A DNA stretch of 64,000 nucleotides from Kurthia huakuii LAM0618 (GCF_000505545.1 NZ_AYTB01000008.1:186001-250000); one strand, 5' to 3'. Counted from the first letter of the stretch, positions 43,001 through 52,810 are shown. Translations and numbers: made by a program. The notes: generated by a model not told the origin, from the letters alone.

Positions 43001-44290
43001 CTATACGTGCTCGTGACGCAAGCGTTTTTCTTCTTTTAATTCAGCGACGAGGACATCATGCTGTTTCGGGTCGTATTCGCCTTCCCATTTTGCGACAACG
43101 ATTGTTGCAACAGAGTTTCCAATAATGTTTGTAATCGCACGCGCTTCTGACATAAAGCGATCGACACCGATAAGTAGGGCAATCCCTGCAACCGGAATCA
43201 TCGGGAATGCAGCGAGTGTGGCGGCTAAGGTAATGAAGCCCGAGCCGGTTACGCCAGCAGCACCTTTTGATGTAACCATTAAAATAAGTAGTAAATAGAT
43301 TTGTTGCCAAATGGATAATTGAACGTCGTATACTTGCGCGATAAACATCGCAGCCATTGATAAGTAGATGGCCGTACCATCTAAGTTAAATGAATAACCG
43401 GTTGGAACAACAAGACCAACGACTTGTTTCGAACAACCGAAACGCTCTAATTTTTTCATAATAAGTGGTAATGCCGATTCTGATGAAGATGTTCCTAATA
43501 CAATTAATAATTCATCTTTAATATACGCAAGGAATTTGAAAATATTCACTTTGGCATAACGTAGCACTAACCCTAAAATGATAATAACGAATAAAGCCAT
43601 CGTAATGTAAACACCGAGCATTAGTTTACCGAGGTTCCATAATGATTCCATACCGAAATTACCGATCGTGTAAGCCATCGCACCAAATGCAGCAAGTGGT
43701 GAGAATTTCATGACCATGCCGACAATTTTGAAAAAGATTTGCGATGCTTGTTCACAAAGTGTAATGACGGGTTTGACCGGGTCGCCAATAGAAGCGGCCG
43801 CAAGACCAAAGAATACCGCACAAACGAGTACAGGAAGTAATTCACCATTGGCGATCGCACCAAAGAAGTTTTCCGGTAAGATGTTCATAATGAATGCTTG
43901 AATGCCGTGATCTTGGTTTTCAGCTGCCGTTGTGTATTGACTAATATCGGCACTATTGTCTAGCGCGGATTTATCAATGCCTTCACCTGGTTTAATAAGG
44001 TGTACGACGATAAAACCAATTGCGAGTGAAATCGTTGACATGACTTCAAAATAAATTAATGCCTTTAAGCCGATACTACCGACTTTTTTCATATCACCCA
44101 TGCTACCAATACCTGTTACAACTGTTAAGAAGATGATTGGTGCGATGAGCATTTTAATCAATTTAATGAAAATATCTGCTAAAATTTTCAGCTGTGCGCC
44201 AAAGCTAGGGAAGATTGCCCCTACAAGAATCCCTAGAATAATCGCCAGCACAACTTGAACCGTTAAATTGCGTAAGTTGAACTTTTTCAT
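43001..44290 (-). CDS. dctA: C4-dicarboxylate:cation symporter (DctA/GltP family)
   Basis: The 429-residue carrier of the DAACS family has about eight membrane segments, the serine-rich re-entrant loop GTSSSESALP, the NLDGTAIY motif and SKGAAGVTGSGF. It imports fumarate, malate or succinate with protons or Na+; glutamate is an alternative. A cre-like box (TGTAAGCGTTTTAT, 44312-44325) and TTTTTGGTCTT repeats (44381-44420) upstream may be control sites. The DctB/DctS/DctR sensing genes lie 3-6 kb away on the other side of the pha locus. Confidence 0.85.
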   Translation of the reverse strand: MKKFNLRNLTVQVVLAIILGILVGAIFPSFGAQLKILADIFIKLIKMLIAPIIFLTVVTGIGSMGDMKKVGSIGLKALIYFEVMSTISLAIGFIVVHLIKPGEGIDKSALDNSADISQYTTAAENQDHGIQAFIMNILPENFFGAIANGELLPVLVCAVFFGLAAASIGDPVKPVITLCEQASQIFFKIVGMVMKFSPLAAFGAMAYTIGNFGMESLWNLGKLMLGVYITMALFVIIILGLVLRYAKVNIFKFLAYIKDELLIVLGTSSSESALPLIMKKLERFGCSKQVVGLVVPTGYSFNLDGTAIYLSMAAMFIAQVYDVQLSIWQQIYLLLILMVTSKGAAGVTGSGFITLAATLAAFPMIPVAGIALLIGVDRFMSEARAITNIIGNSVATIVVAKWEGEYDPKQHDVLVAELKEEKRLRHEHV

Positions 44291-44311
44291 CCTTAAAACC
44301 CCTTTGTATGT

Positions 44312-44420
44312 ATTTAATAAAACGCTTACAAGTCATAATGTAGTACGAATTGGTAATGTTGTGAATATTGTGGTCATAATGGTTTTTTTGGTCTTTTTGG
44401 TCTTTAGACTTTTTGGAAAA
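44312..44420 (-). promoter_or_regulatory. cre-like box and GGTCTTTTT repeats upstream of dctA
   Basis: On the minus strand TGTAAGCGTTTTAT resembles a CcpA site. Farther up, the plus strand has GGTTTTTTTGGTCTTTTTGGTCTTT, direct repeats with a 9-10 base period that could bind DctR. Both are inferred. Confidence 0.35.
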
Positions 44421-44502
44421 TAGATTTATAGTATGAACGACAAAAAACCCTCACTAACAAATAGATTTCATTCGTTAGCGAGGTTATATAATAGAAGAAA
44501 AT

Positions 44503-44531
44503 AAAAAGAACCTGTATCATAACAGGTTCTA
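44503..44531 (-). terminator. Terminator of phaP
   Basis: AGAACCTGT (44507-44515) pairs with ACAGGTTCT (44522-44530), followed by T on the minus strand. A second stem (CCTCACTAAC / GTTAGCGAGG, about 44447-44483) lies just beyond. Confidence 0.75.
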
Positions 44532-44539
44532 ATAAATGC

Positions 44540-45061
44540 TTATTTTACGATAGGAACCGCTGGAATTGCCGGGATTGAATCAAGTAAATTTTTGTGGTTT
44601 TCTTTTAATTTTGCTGTTAAGCCTTCAATGTTTGTTAATGCTTTTTGGCGCTCTGATTTTTGTTCAGTAAGCGTTGCATTGATTGCTTTTTCCCATTCTG
44701 TTTGTGCGTTGCGGATGTAATCTACTACCGCTTGGTTTGGTTTCCAAGATAATTCTTGCGCTTGTTCTGTTACTTCTTTTAATGTATCGAACCAGGCAGA
44801 TAATTGTGCAGATTGTGCAGGTGTTGTAATTGCTTCAAATGATGTAGCAACTTGTTTGTGCCAATCTTTAATTGCTTGGTTTGATTGCTCTTCAACGTTT
44901 TTGTATGTTGTAAGCGCTTGTTCGAATGCTGATTTTTGTGTTTCAAATGCTTCTACTGCGCGTTTTTCAGTATCCTCTTGTACGGTGTTGATTGCTTTTA
45001 CACTGTTTAACCAGTTGTCCCAAATAATATCTACGCTTTTTGTTAATAGTTCGTTTGCCAT
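44540..45061 (-). CDS. phaP: Phasin, Bacillus type
   Basis: The 173-residue protein is almost wholly helical, rich in Gln, Glu and Lys, with repeated W residues (DIIWDNWLNS, DWHKQV, SAWFDTL, TEWEKAI), and ends PAIPAVPIVK. This matches Bacillus PhaP, which coats polyhydroxyalkanoate granules and limits their size. AAATTACACATG region has GGAGG upstream. It is read opposite to phaRC, next to phaQ, as in B. megaterium. Confidence 0.85.
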   Translation of the reverse strand: MANELLTKSVDIIWDNWLNSVKAINTVQEDTEKRAVEAFETQKSAFEQALTTYKNVEEQSNQAIKDWHKQVATSFEAITTPAQSAQLSAWFDTLKEVTEQAQELSWKPNQAVVDYIRNAQTEWEKAINATLTEQKSERQKALTNIEGLTAKLKENHKNLLDSIPAIPAVPIVK

Positions 45062-45125
45062 GTGTAATTTCCTCCCTAATAGTGATCATGTTTTTGTGTC
45101 AAGCATGAGCGGGGAGTCTTGGCTG

Positions 45126-45533
45126 CTAATCATTGATGTCATCCGCTTCATCCGTCTTTTTATTAGCTGGCGTGCTAGCGAAAAGGAACGGATTGTACAA
45201 TTTGAAGAAGTTCGTTAAGAGTTTTTGGTATTCGTCAAATGAACCGGCCCACAAATCTAAGTAACTTAGACCTTCTTCTGTAATGGCGTAAATACGTTTT
45301 GCTGGTCCATTTTCATCGGTATTCCACTCGGAAGTGACAAGCTCGTCTTTCTCGAGTTGCCGTAAAATACGGTAAAAATTCCCTCGATCAACGGAATCAA
45401 TACCAAATGTCGTCAGCTTTTCCATTAGTTCGTAGCCATACGCGTTAATATCACGCAGATGGAGTAAGATTACCGGCACTAAAATATTTTTTGGTGCGCC
45501 AATTTGTGGTTTTTTTGAGTTCACTGCTATCAC
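45126..45533 (-). CDS. phaQ: PHA-responsive repressor, PadR family
   Basis: The 135-residue protein has a PadR-type winged helix (ILVPVILLHLRDINAYGYELMEKL; NFYRILRQLEKDELV). PhaQ represses phaP and its own gene until it binds PHA. Its position upstream of phaP on the same strand and divergent from phaR fits exactly. Confidence 0.85.
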   Translation of the reverse strand: MIAVNSKKPQIGAPKNILVPVILLHLRDINAYGYELMEKLTTFGIDSVDRGNFYRILRQLEKDELVTSEWNTDENGPAKRIYAITEEGLSYLDLWAGSFDEYQKLLTNFFKLYNPFLFASTPANKKTDEADDIND

Positions 45534-45696
45534 CTATCTTCAAATTACTTATAAGTGTAATTTACACCTATGTGCAATTTGTGTCAAGTGTTTTAAAAAA
45601 CTTTTCCCAATCAGTAAAAATAATTGAAATAATTGAATATTATGGTAAAGTGAAAAATGTAAAACGATTTTATTGATAGATAGAGGAGGAATTTAC

Positions 45697-46209
45697 GTGA
45701 CGAATCAACCATTTGATGCGTTCGGTATTTGGAAAGAGATGTACGACCGTACAGAGAGCGCCTTTCGCGACTCGATCCAATCAACGCTTGAACAACCCGC
45801 ATTCGCAGAAGGGTTAGGCCAAGTACAGAAGCAATATTTACAATATCAAGGGCTAGTGAATGGCATGACAGAAGCCTACTTAAAACAGGTGAATGTCCCA
45901 ACACGCGATGAGATTGCAAGCATTGCTTCACTAGTTATTAATGTGGAATCGAAATTAATTGATTTAGAAGATCAATTAGATGTGCAAGATGAAGTTAGCG
46001 ATACACAGGCAAAAGAAATAAAACAATTAAAAACGACTGTAAATCGTCTAGATAAGAAGTTAGATACGGTCATTGAATTGTTAACAAAACAGTTAGAGGC
46101 TGCGGCGACACCAGCAGCACCTCAAAAGCCGGCGACACCAGCACCGAATGCACAAGTAAAAACAGTCGCAACACCTGCTGCTAAAAACACACCGCAAGCA
46201 AAAAAATAA
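45697..46209 (+). CDS. phaR: PHA synthase subunit PhaR (class IV)
   Basis: The start GTG at 45697 has GAGGAGG upstream and gives MTNQPFDAFGIWKEMYDRTE. The 170-residue protein has an N-terminal helical part, a coiled coil (IKQLKTTVNRLDKKLDTVIELL) and a Pro/Ala/Thr-rich tail. PhaR is the small subunit needed for class IV synthase activity. phaC follows 139 bases downstream; no phaB reductase lies between, unlike B. megaterium. Confidence 0.88.
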   Translation: MTNQPFDAFGIWKEMYDRTESAFRDSIQSTLEQPAFAEGLGQVQKQYLQYQGLVNGMTEAYLKQVNVPTRDEIASIASLVINVESKLIDLEDQLDVQDEVSDTQAKEIKQLKTTVNRLDKKLDTVIELLTKQLEAAATPAAPQKPATPAPNAQVKTVATPAAKNTPQAKK

Positions 46210-46348
46210 CACCCTATTACAAATGGTTGTGACATTTTCTTCAACTTAGAACTGCGCCTAGAATAAATGAAACCATTTTGGATATCCTTCGTATTTCCGC
46301 CATAGGATATTGAAACATACTACTTATTTTTATATTGGAGGTTTTGTT

Positions 46349-47455
46349 GTGAGTAATGGAATACCGACAGCACCGTTTGATCAATGGATCGAAGCGATGA
46401 AATTACCGAAAGAAGCCGTAGTGCCACAGGATTTGAAGAAAATGAAACGTTTTACTGAGGTTGTTACGACTGAATCAGAGCCACAAGTAGGCCAAACACC
46501 GAAAGAAGTCATCTGGACAAAAAATAAAGCGAAATTGTATCATTATGCGCCACATACGAAAAAAACGAATAAGGTGCCAATTTTATTCATTTATGCGTTA
46601 ATTAACCGCGCGTATATTTTAGATTTATATCCAGGAAACAGCTTAATCGAATATTTAGTGAATGATGGGCATGATGTTTACCTACTTGATTGGGGTACAG
46701 CAGGGCATGAAGATCGCCACATGAAGCTTGACGATTATATCGTCGATTACATTCCGCGCGCCGCGAAAAAAGTTTTAAAAGATGCGGACGCGAAAGAATT
46801 AACAATTTACGGCTATTGCATGGGTGGTACGATGTCAACGATTTTCACATCACTTTACAATGACATTTTACCAATCAAAAACCTTGTATTAATGACATCG
46901 CCAATCGATTTTGAAGATGCGGGGCTTTATACAAACTGGTTAAATAAAAATACATTCCAATTAGATAAAATGGTCGATACATTAGGCAATATCCCATTTG
47001 AAATGATTGATTATGGCAACCGTTTACTAAGTCCAATCTCAAACTCTGTTGGGACGTATGTAGGGCTTGCTAGTCGTATTGAAAATGACAATGCCGTGTT
47101 AACATGGAAATTGATGCAAAAATGGTTAAATGACGGCGTGCCATTCCCAGGGGAAGCATATCGTCAATGGATTCGCGATTTCTATCAAGACAATAAACTC
47201 GTTAAAGGTGAATTAGCCGTACGCGGGCAAGAAGTGAAGCTTTCAAACATTAAAGCGAACTTATTAAACATCTGTGCAACACGCGATAATATCGTACAGC
47301 CAGATCAAATTAAGGCGCTAAATGAGCAAGTATCAAGTAAAGTAAACACACTTCACGAAGTACCAACAGGTCATGTATCGGTTTGTACGGGCCGCTATGC
47401 ACAAAAGGAAATCTATCCTTATGTTAGTAAATGGCTAAAAGATCACTCGAAATAA
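46349..47455 (+). CDS. phaC: PHA synthase catalytic subunit (class IV)
   Basis: The start GTG at 46349 has TTGGAGG upstream. The 368-residue alpha/beta hydrolase-fold enzyme has the lipase-like box GYCMGG with the nucleophile Cys, the acid Asp in CATRDNIVQP and the His in PTGHVSV. It polymerises 3-hydroxyacyl-CoA to PHA with PhaR. No phaB or phaA is adjacent; monomers could come from the hydratase and reductase genes at 37-38 kb or elsewhere. Confidence 0.93.
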   Translation: MSNGIPTAPFDQWIEAMKLPKEAVVPQDLKKMKRFTEVVTTESEPQVGQTPKEVIWTKNKAKLYHYAPHTKKTNKVPILFIYALINRAYILDLYPGNSLIEYLVNDGHDVYLLDWGTAGHEDRHMKLDDYIVDYIPRAAKKVLKDADAKELTIYGYCMGGTMSTIFTSLYNDILPIKNLVLMTSPIDFEDAGLYTNWLNKNTFQLDKMVDTLGNIPFEMIDYGNRLLSPISNSVGTYVGLASRIENDNAVLTWKLMQKWLNDGVPFPGEAYRQWIRDFYQDNKLVKGELAVRGQEVKLSNIKANLLNICATRDNIVQPDQIKALNEQVSSKVNTLHEVPTGHVSVCTGRYAQKEIYPYVSKWLKDHSK

Positions 47456-47456
47456 T

Positions 47457-47506
47457 AAAAAAGCGTCCGAGTCACTGCGATGGCTCAGGCGCTTTTCTTT
47501 TTTTCT
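47457..47506 (+). terminator. Terminator of phaC
   Basis: AAAAAGCGTCCGAGTCA and TGGCTCAGGCGCTTTT form an imperfect stem, followed by T-rich sequence. Confidence 0.7.
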
Positions 47507-47526
47507 TATTAGTTATTTGGTTATTG

Positions 47527-47567
47527 CAAAAAAAAGAGAACTTGGAATAATCCAGCTCTCTTTTTTA
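47527..47567 (-). terminator. Terminator of the dctB-like gene
   Basis: AGAGAACTTGG and CCAGCTCTCT form a stem with A and T tracts, downstream of the minus-strand gene. Confidence 0.65.
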
Positions 47568-47606
47568 AATTCATAAAAATCAAATACTTCTTCACTTCAT
47601 ATTTTT

Positions 47607-48641
47607 TCAATGTACTTGTTGTTCAATATCCGTCAAAATCTTATGATAGCTTTGGGTATGAAAATCATCATAGAGTGGTTGCAAGGTTTTCTGCCAACGT
47701 GCTTTTTCCTGTGCTGATAGCGCGTGAAAATACGTGCCATACGCCACCATTTTTTCATAATCATCCTCATTCATTTTGCGCGCCATGCGTTCATTCCAGG
47801 CACTTGCTTGCTCCATTGAAGCGGCAATAATCCCTTTAGATTCCGCCGACAAACCATCCCAAAATGATTTATTCATCAATACACCATAGCCGAGAATGCC
47901 GTGATTCGATAACGTAATATACGGCTCCTTTTTATAAAAACTTTTTGAATAAATATTTGATAATGTATTTTCTTGTATATCAATGCCATCTTGTTCAAGA
48001 AGGGTATTCACTGCATCAAATGACACGTCTTGCGGGGTAGCACCGAGTAGCTTCGCTTGCATCTCAAGTATCGAACTCGACATTGTGCGCATTTGTTTGT
48101 CATTGAAGTCTGCAGGCGAGAGAAGCGGGGACTCTTTTGCAATCATCTGTTTAAATCCATTTTGCCAAAAACCGAGCCCTTTCATTCCTTTTGCTTCAAG
48201 CGTTTCGAGTAGTTCCTCACCAACTGCCCCGTGTAATACGCGTTCGATTTCCGCTTCGTCTTTAAATAAAAATGGTAAATCGAGCACGCTCCATTCCGGT
48301 ACATCATTAGAAATCTTTGAATACGTGGGCGCAATCATTTGAACATCATTGCGCTGTAGAGCGGCCATTTCATTTTCATCGTTATACAGCATGCCGTTCG
48401 GATAAAGCTCGACATGAATTTGACCGCCTGATTTTTCTTCGACTAATTCTTTAAAATACAACGCCGTCCGACCCTTTGGCGTATTTTCTGCGACGACATG
48501 ACTAAAGTGAATTGTTAATTGTTCATCGAGGCCTTGTTGTTCACTATCTATATAAGGCGTATGCTGTGCTAAATTAGGTAACATAAACATACCGATAGCA
48601 AGCATTAAAATGGCCAATGCCGAGATGATATAGGTACGCAT
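47607..48641 (-). CDS. dctB: TRAP-type dicarboxylate-binding protein, DctB-like
   Basis: The start at 48641 follows AAAGGAG. The 344-residue protein has an N-terminal hydrophobic anchor (IISALAILMLAIGMFMLPN) and a DctP-family solute-binding fold (TIHFSHVVAENTPKGRTALYF; VELYPNGMLYND). No TRAP membrane genes (dctQM) are next to it. In B. subtilis the related DctB binds dicarboxylates and signals to the DctS kinase. It is divergent from dctS, so a sensory role is more likely than transport. Confidence 0.8.
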   Translation of the reverse strand: MRTYIISALAILMLAIGMFMLPNLAQHTPYIDSEQQGLDEQLTIHFSHVVAENTPKGRTALYFKELVEEKSGGQIHVELYPNGMLYNDENEMAALQRNDVQMIAPTYSKISNDVPEWSVLDLPFLFKDEAEIERVLHGAVGEELLETLEAKGMKGLGFWQNGFKQMIAKESPLLSPADFNDKQMRTMSSSILEMQAKLLGATPQDVSFDAVNTLLEQDGIDIQENTLSNIYSKSFYKKEPYITLSNHGILGYGVLMNKSFWDGLSAESKGIIAASMEQASAWNERMARKMNEDDYEKMVAYGTYFHALSAQEKARWQKTLQPLYDDFHTQSYHKILTDIEQQVH

Positions 48642-48724
48642 AAATTCCGCTCCTTTCATTCCAGTGGTTATTTTACCATATGAAACGTGCTAAAATAGAG
48701 TCGTTTAGGGAGGGGCTGTAGAAC

Positions 48725-50323
48725 GTGGAACGTAAACGAGTATCAATGACCGGCAAAATTACGGCCTTAACGTTTTTTATTATTGTTTTTTCATTTTTAA
48801 TTTCAGGGTTGTTTGTGATTAATAATATTTTAAATTCAGAAGAAGAACGCATTACAGAACAAGCGATGCTCGTCGCGCAAACAGTCGGTAAGCTACCAGA
48901 GTTGCCGGTAGTACTTGAGGCGCAACAGTTAACGAATAAGCAAAAGGCTGCTACATTAAAAAAGACCGTGCGTGATGTGCGAACGACGAATAAAGCAGAC
49001 TATATTGTGGTGCTCACGATGGACCGCGTGCGCTTGAGTCACCCAAAAGAAGCGCTAATTGGCGTAAAATCGCAATCGAATGATTTAGATGATGCCTTTA
49101 CCGAACATTATTATACGACGACAGCGAAAGGCGATTTAGGGACCGTTGTGCGCGCATTTGTACCTGTGATGAATAACAAGCATGAACAAGTAGGCGTTGT
49201 GCTCGTTGGGTATCAACTGCCGACATTTGTGGATATTGTTGCGAACTTGCGTAATGAAATTATGTTTGCGACGTGTTTATCATTATTGTTTGGGACATGG
49301 GGGGCCTTTTTATTAAGTCGCCGGATGAAGCGGGAGTTATTAGATTATGAGCCACATGAAATTGCGAAACTGTATATTGAGCGTTCGGAAACATTTAATG
49401 CGATGCATGAAGGGGTTATTGCGATTGACAATCATTTTATTGTGACGATTTTTAATACGAAGGCCAAGCAAATTCTCGGTGTAACCGACGATGATTTACT
49501 CGGTCAAAATATATATGATATTTTACCGGACTCGCGCTTACCGGAAATTTTAGATTTTAATCAGCCCATTTACAATAAGGAGTTATTAATTAATCAACAT
49601 ACGATTTTATCCAACCGTGTGCCAATTGCAGTTGAAGGGGAGACAGTAGGGGCGATTGCGATTTTCCAAGATCGTACCGATGTAAAAAAGCTCGCCGAGG
49701 AATTAACGGGCGTGAAAGAATTTGTTCAAGCACTACGCATTCAAAATCATGAACATAAAAATAAAATGCATACCGTTGCAGGGTTGATGCAGTTAGGAAA
49801 TTACCGCGAAGCATTGCAATACATTCAAGGTGTCAAGGAAGAGCAAGACCAATTGCAAACTTTCTTGCATGAGCGCATTCAAAATCAAAATTTAGCTGGT
49901 TTATTATTAAGTAAAGTGAATCACGGGAAAGAGCTCGGCATTATTGTTGAAATTGATGACCAGAGCTCACTTGAATATTTACCGCAAGCACTCGATTTCC
50001 AAGATTTTGTCGTGTTACTTGGCAACTTGATTGAAAATAGCTTTGATGCATTGCAGTTATCGCCGAGTGACGACAAGGAATTGCTGATTAGCATTGACCA
50101 AAACGATCAAGTGCTAACGATTTTAGTCGAAGATAACGGCATCGGTATGAGTGAAGCACAACTTGCGCGTATTTTTGATAACGGTTTTACGACGAAAAAT
50201 TCACAAAATCATGGCATTGGTTTATATTTAATTCAAGATATTATAAAAAAAGCACAGGGCACGATTGAGGTGGAGAGTACACCAAATGCTGGCACAAGTA
50301 TTGTCGTGACGTTTGAAATGTAG
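48725..50323 (+). CDS. dctS: Dicarboxylate sensor kinase, DctS/CitA family
   Basis: A GTG start follows GGAGGGG. The 532-residue kinase has TM1 (about 10-32), an extracytoplasmic Cache/PAS domain, TM2 (about 178-198), a cytoplasmic PAS (about 215-325), a Spo0B-like H box (QNHEHKNKMHTVAGLM) and HATPase motifs (NLIENSFDAL; VEDNGIGM; HGIGLYLI). It should respond to extracellular C4-dicarboxylates, helped by the divergent DctB, and phosphorylate DctR. dctR starts 10 bases after. Confidence 0.88.
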   Translation: MERKRVSMTGKITALTFFIIVFSFLISGLFVINNILNSEEERITEQAMLVAQTVGKLPELPVVLEAQQLTNKQKAATLKKTVRDVRTTNKADYIVVLTMDRVRLSHPKEALIGVKSQSNDLDDAFTEHYYTTTAKGDLGTVVRAFVPVMNNKHEQVGVVLVGYQLPTFVDIVANLRNEIMFATCLSLLFGTWGAFLLSRRMKRELLDYEPHEIAKLYIERSETFNAMHEGVIAIDNHFIVTIFNTKAKQILGVTDDDLLGQNIYDILPDSRLPEILDFNQPIYNKELLINQHTILSNRVPIAVEGETVGAIAIFQDRTDVKKLAEELTGVKEFVQALRIQNHEHKNKMHTVAGLMQLGNYREALQYIQGVKEEQDQLQTFLHERIQNQNLAGLLLSKVNHGKELGIIVEIDDQSSLEYLPQALDFQDFVVLLGNLIENSFDALQLSPSDDKELLISIDQNDQVLTILVEDNGIGMSEAQLARIFDNGFTTKNSQNHGIGLYLIQDIIKKAQGTIEVESTPNAGTSIVVTFEM

Positions 50324-50332
50324 GGGGTAACC

Positions 50333-51004
50333 ATGTTACGCGTATTATTAGTAGAAGATGATCCGATGGTTCGACAAGTGAATCAGCAATTTATTGAGAA
50401 AGTGAAAGGCTTTCAAGTCATCGATACCGCAAAAGATGGTGTTGAAGGGGTAGAGAAGGCGAGTGCATTACAGCCTGACCTCGTGTTTATCGATGTTTAT
50501 ATGCCAAAGCAAGATGGCGTTGAGAGCTTACGGCAAATTCGTGAAAGACAAGTGCCGGTTGATGTTATTGCCGTGACAGCTGCCAATGACCGCGACACGA
50601 TTGAGAAACTTGTCCATCTTGGCGTATTTGATTATATTATGAAACCTTTTTCGTTTGAACGCATGAAAGAGGCGCTTGAAAATTATGCGACGTATAAACA
50701 ACAATTTGCGGCAAAAGAAGCATTGTCGCAGCAAGAATTAGACCAGTTGCTACATAAATCACATACCGTGGCCTTATCGAAGGAATTGCCAAAAGGGCTT
50801 AACAAAGCAACACTTGAGAAAATTGTGACGTATATCGGCACACAGGAAGCGGCGATTTCTGCAGAGGAAGTAGCGCATGGTGTCGGATTAGCGCGTGTGA
50901 CCGCACGTCGTTATTTAGATTTTTTAGAAAAGCAAAAACTTGTCGTCATTGAAATTCAATATGGTGGTATTGGGCGGCCGGTGAATCAATATCGCTTGCT
51001 GTAA
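50333..51004 (+). CDS. dctR: Response regulator DctR
   Basis: The 223-residue regulator has a receiver domain with EDDPMV, the phospho-Asp in VFIDVYMPKQDG, Thr/Ala region AVTA and the Lys in IMKPF, then a C-terminal helix-turn-helix (GVGLARVTARRYLDFLEKQ). CitB/DctR-type regulators activate dicarboxylate transporter genes, here most likely dctA at 43 kb. It is cotranscribed with dctS. Confidence 0.88.
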   Translation: MLRVLLVEDDPMVRQVNQQFIEKVKGFQVIDTAKDGVEGVEKASALQPDLVFIDVYMPKQDGVESLRQIRERQVPVDVIAVTAANDRDTIEKLVHLGVFDYIMKPFSFERMKEALENYATYKQQFAAKEALSQQELDQLLHKSHTVALSKELPKGLNKATLEKIVTYIGTQEAAISAEEVAHGVGLARVTARRYLDFLEKQKLVVIEIQYGGIGRPVNQYRLL

Positions 51005-51135
51005 TTTTAGTATTTTTTTGATATGAAGTGCTAAAAAATACGGCATTTTAACTTTTTAAGCGCATAAAATTATTATTTATATGATGAAGTACAAATCTTT
51101 AATTCTGTATGTAGAAGCGGCATTAAAGGATCCCA

Positions 51136-51164
51136 AAAAGACTCGATTACGGGTCTTTTTTTAT
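51136..51164 (+). terminator. Terminator of dctSR
   Basis: AAAAAGACTCG and CGGGTCTTTTT pair around ATTA, followed by T. Confidence 0.75.
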
Positions 51165-51364
51165 TTATTGGATTTGTAATGGCACCGGCGTCGTGCTATA
51201 GAACTATTGCTATTTGTACAGTGAAACATCATCACCATACATCGCGAGTGAATGTGTTAAGAAGCTCCAATTATAAGGAATATTAGTGGCGGCATTGTAC
51301 GAAGCGGAAATTTGGCGTATGTACATAAAAAACGGAAATTTCTCGTCATGCACTGTTATTTACA

Positions 51365-51395
<31 letters not shown>

Positions 51396-51462
51396 CATTC
51401 AAAAGACAATTCGTAGTATGTATATCGGCCGCTCCCCGTTCATTATTAGTCATCGCACAAAA

Positions 51463-51496
51463 AAACAAGGAATCACAAATGTGATTCCTTGTTTCA
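51463..51496 (-). terminator. Terminator of the ars operon
   Basis: AAACAAGGAATCACA pairs with TGTGATTCCTTGTTT (one short loop) just downstream of the flavoprotein stop. Confidence 0.8.
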
Positions 51497-51505
51497 CTTT
51501 AACAT

Positions 51506-52807
51506 TTAACAGCATCCACCCGCTCCGCTATTACAGACACCTGTTTGAGGCAATGTAAGTTGCACAGCAGCGGCCGCCTCAAAATCTCCGGCTAAATAAG
51601 CGACAACAGACCTTACTTGCTCATAACCTGTTGCCATTAAGAATGTCGGTGCTCGGCCATATGATTTGGCGCCTACAATGTAAAAATGAGGCTCTGGTTG
51701 ACGCAGTTCTTTTTCGCCGTGCGCTTCTACTGTACCACAACTATGCAAATTCGGATCAATCAATCCCGCAAGCGCTGGCACAGCCTCGGTAATCGCATCC
51801 GCTTCGTAGCGCAGTTCCTGATGCATCTCAAACTTCGGCCGACTTCCGGTATTAACAATTAGACGATCAAAGCCGCGTAACTTTTTCTTACCATCCTTTA
51901 ACGTAATACCTTCCGAGTCGTTATAAAGTGACTCCACCATAAAATCGGTCACTACTTCAATCGTCTGTTGCTGAATTAGTTGCGCCATTTGAAGTCCTAG
52001 CTCCCCACGTGCCGCTAGTTCATCTTGTGCTCCCCCACCTAATGCATCTTCTACACGTTTTTTTCGTAAAACCCATGTAATGGTCGTTTGTGGATAGCGC
52101 TCTTTTAACGCCACAAGCTGTAAAATCGACTGAATAGCTGAATGACCGCCACCAATAACCGCTATAGCTTGATTGGCATAGGTCGTTTCGTTTGCGGCGA
52201 TATTTGGAATATGATAATCAATACGTGGTGCTAATGCCTGTTCAGCCGGTAATAATACACCATGACTTGCGGCTGGATTTGGCTGACCCCATGTGCCAGT
52301 CGCATCAATTACGGCACTTGCTTTCATCGTTTTTAAGCCCGTTGGTGTTTGAACAAATAATTGAAAGACTTGACTATCGCGTTTCGTAGATTTCATACGG
52401 TCCATTCTCTGACGCGTAATCGCAATTACTTCATGATGCGTATACAGTTTATCGCTAAATAATGCCGCAAGTGGTGCCAAGTAGTCCTCGACAAGCGCCT
52501 TCCCTGTTGGCAGTACATCAGGGTCAGGTGCTACCCATGACGTTTGCTGTAACAATGCTTGTGCCGCCGCATCTATATTGTATTGCCACGGAGAAAAAAG
52601 ACGCACATGTGCCCACGATTGCACGTTTGCCGCAAGCTCCCCCTTTTCGACAATAAAAAATGGTAATTGATGTGCTGTTAAATGCGCTGCTGCCGCTAAA
52701 CCAATAGGACCTGAACCGATAATAGCGACTGGCAACGTAGTATCGCAACACCCCGATGAAGGGTCACAGCACGCAGTCGGTTGATTTAAAATTGTTAATT
52801 GTTTCAT
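51506..52807 (-). CDS. ArsO-type FAD/NAD(P)H flavoprotein of the ars operon
   Basis: The 433-residue enzyme has an N-terminal CCDPSSGCC motif, the FAD Rossmann motif AIIGSGPIGLAAAAHL, a second dinucleotide fold (VIGGGHSAIQS) and ends CNSGAGGCC. Flavoproteins like this are encoded in ars operons and have been called ArsO; the reaction is not well established. The paired cysteines at both ends probably bind arsenite or another soft metal. It is the last gene of arsR-arsB-arsC-flavoprotein, three bases after arsC. Confidence 0.75.
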   Translation of the reverse strand: MKQLTILNQPTACCDPSSGCCDTTLPVAIIGSGPIGLAAAAHLTAHQLPFFIVEKGELAANVQSWAHVRLFSPWQYNIDAAAQALLQQTSWVAPDPDVLPTGKALVEDYLAPLAALFSDKLYTHHEVIAITRQRMDRMKSTKRDSQVFQLFVQTPTGLKTMKASAVIDATGTWGQPNPAASHGVLLPAEQALAPRIDYHIPNIAANETTYANQAIAVIGGGHSAIQSILQLVALKERYPQTTITWVLRKKRVEDALGGGAQDELAARGELGLQMAQLIQQQTIEVVTDFMVESLYNDSEGITLKDGKKKLRGFDRLIVNTGSRPKFEMHQELRYEADAITEAVPALAGLIDPNLHSCGTVEAHGEKELRQPEPHFYIVGAKSYGRAPTFLMATGYEQVRSVVAYLAGDFEAAAAVQLTLPQTGVCNSGAGGCC

Positions 52808-52810
52808 ATA

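Noticed and set aside
46210-46348. Missing phaB between phaR and phaC
   Set aside because: The 139-base gap is too short and shows no reductase remnant; simple absence is more likely than deletion in place.
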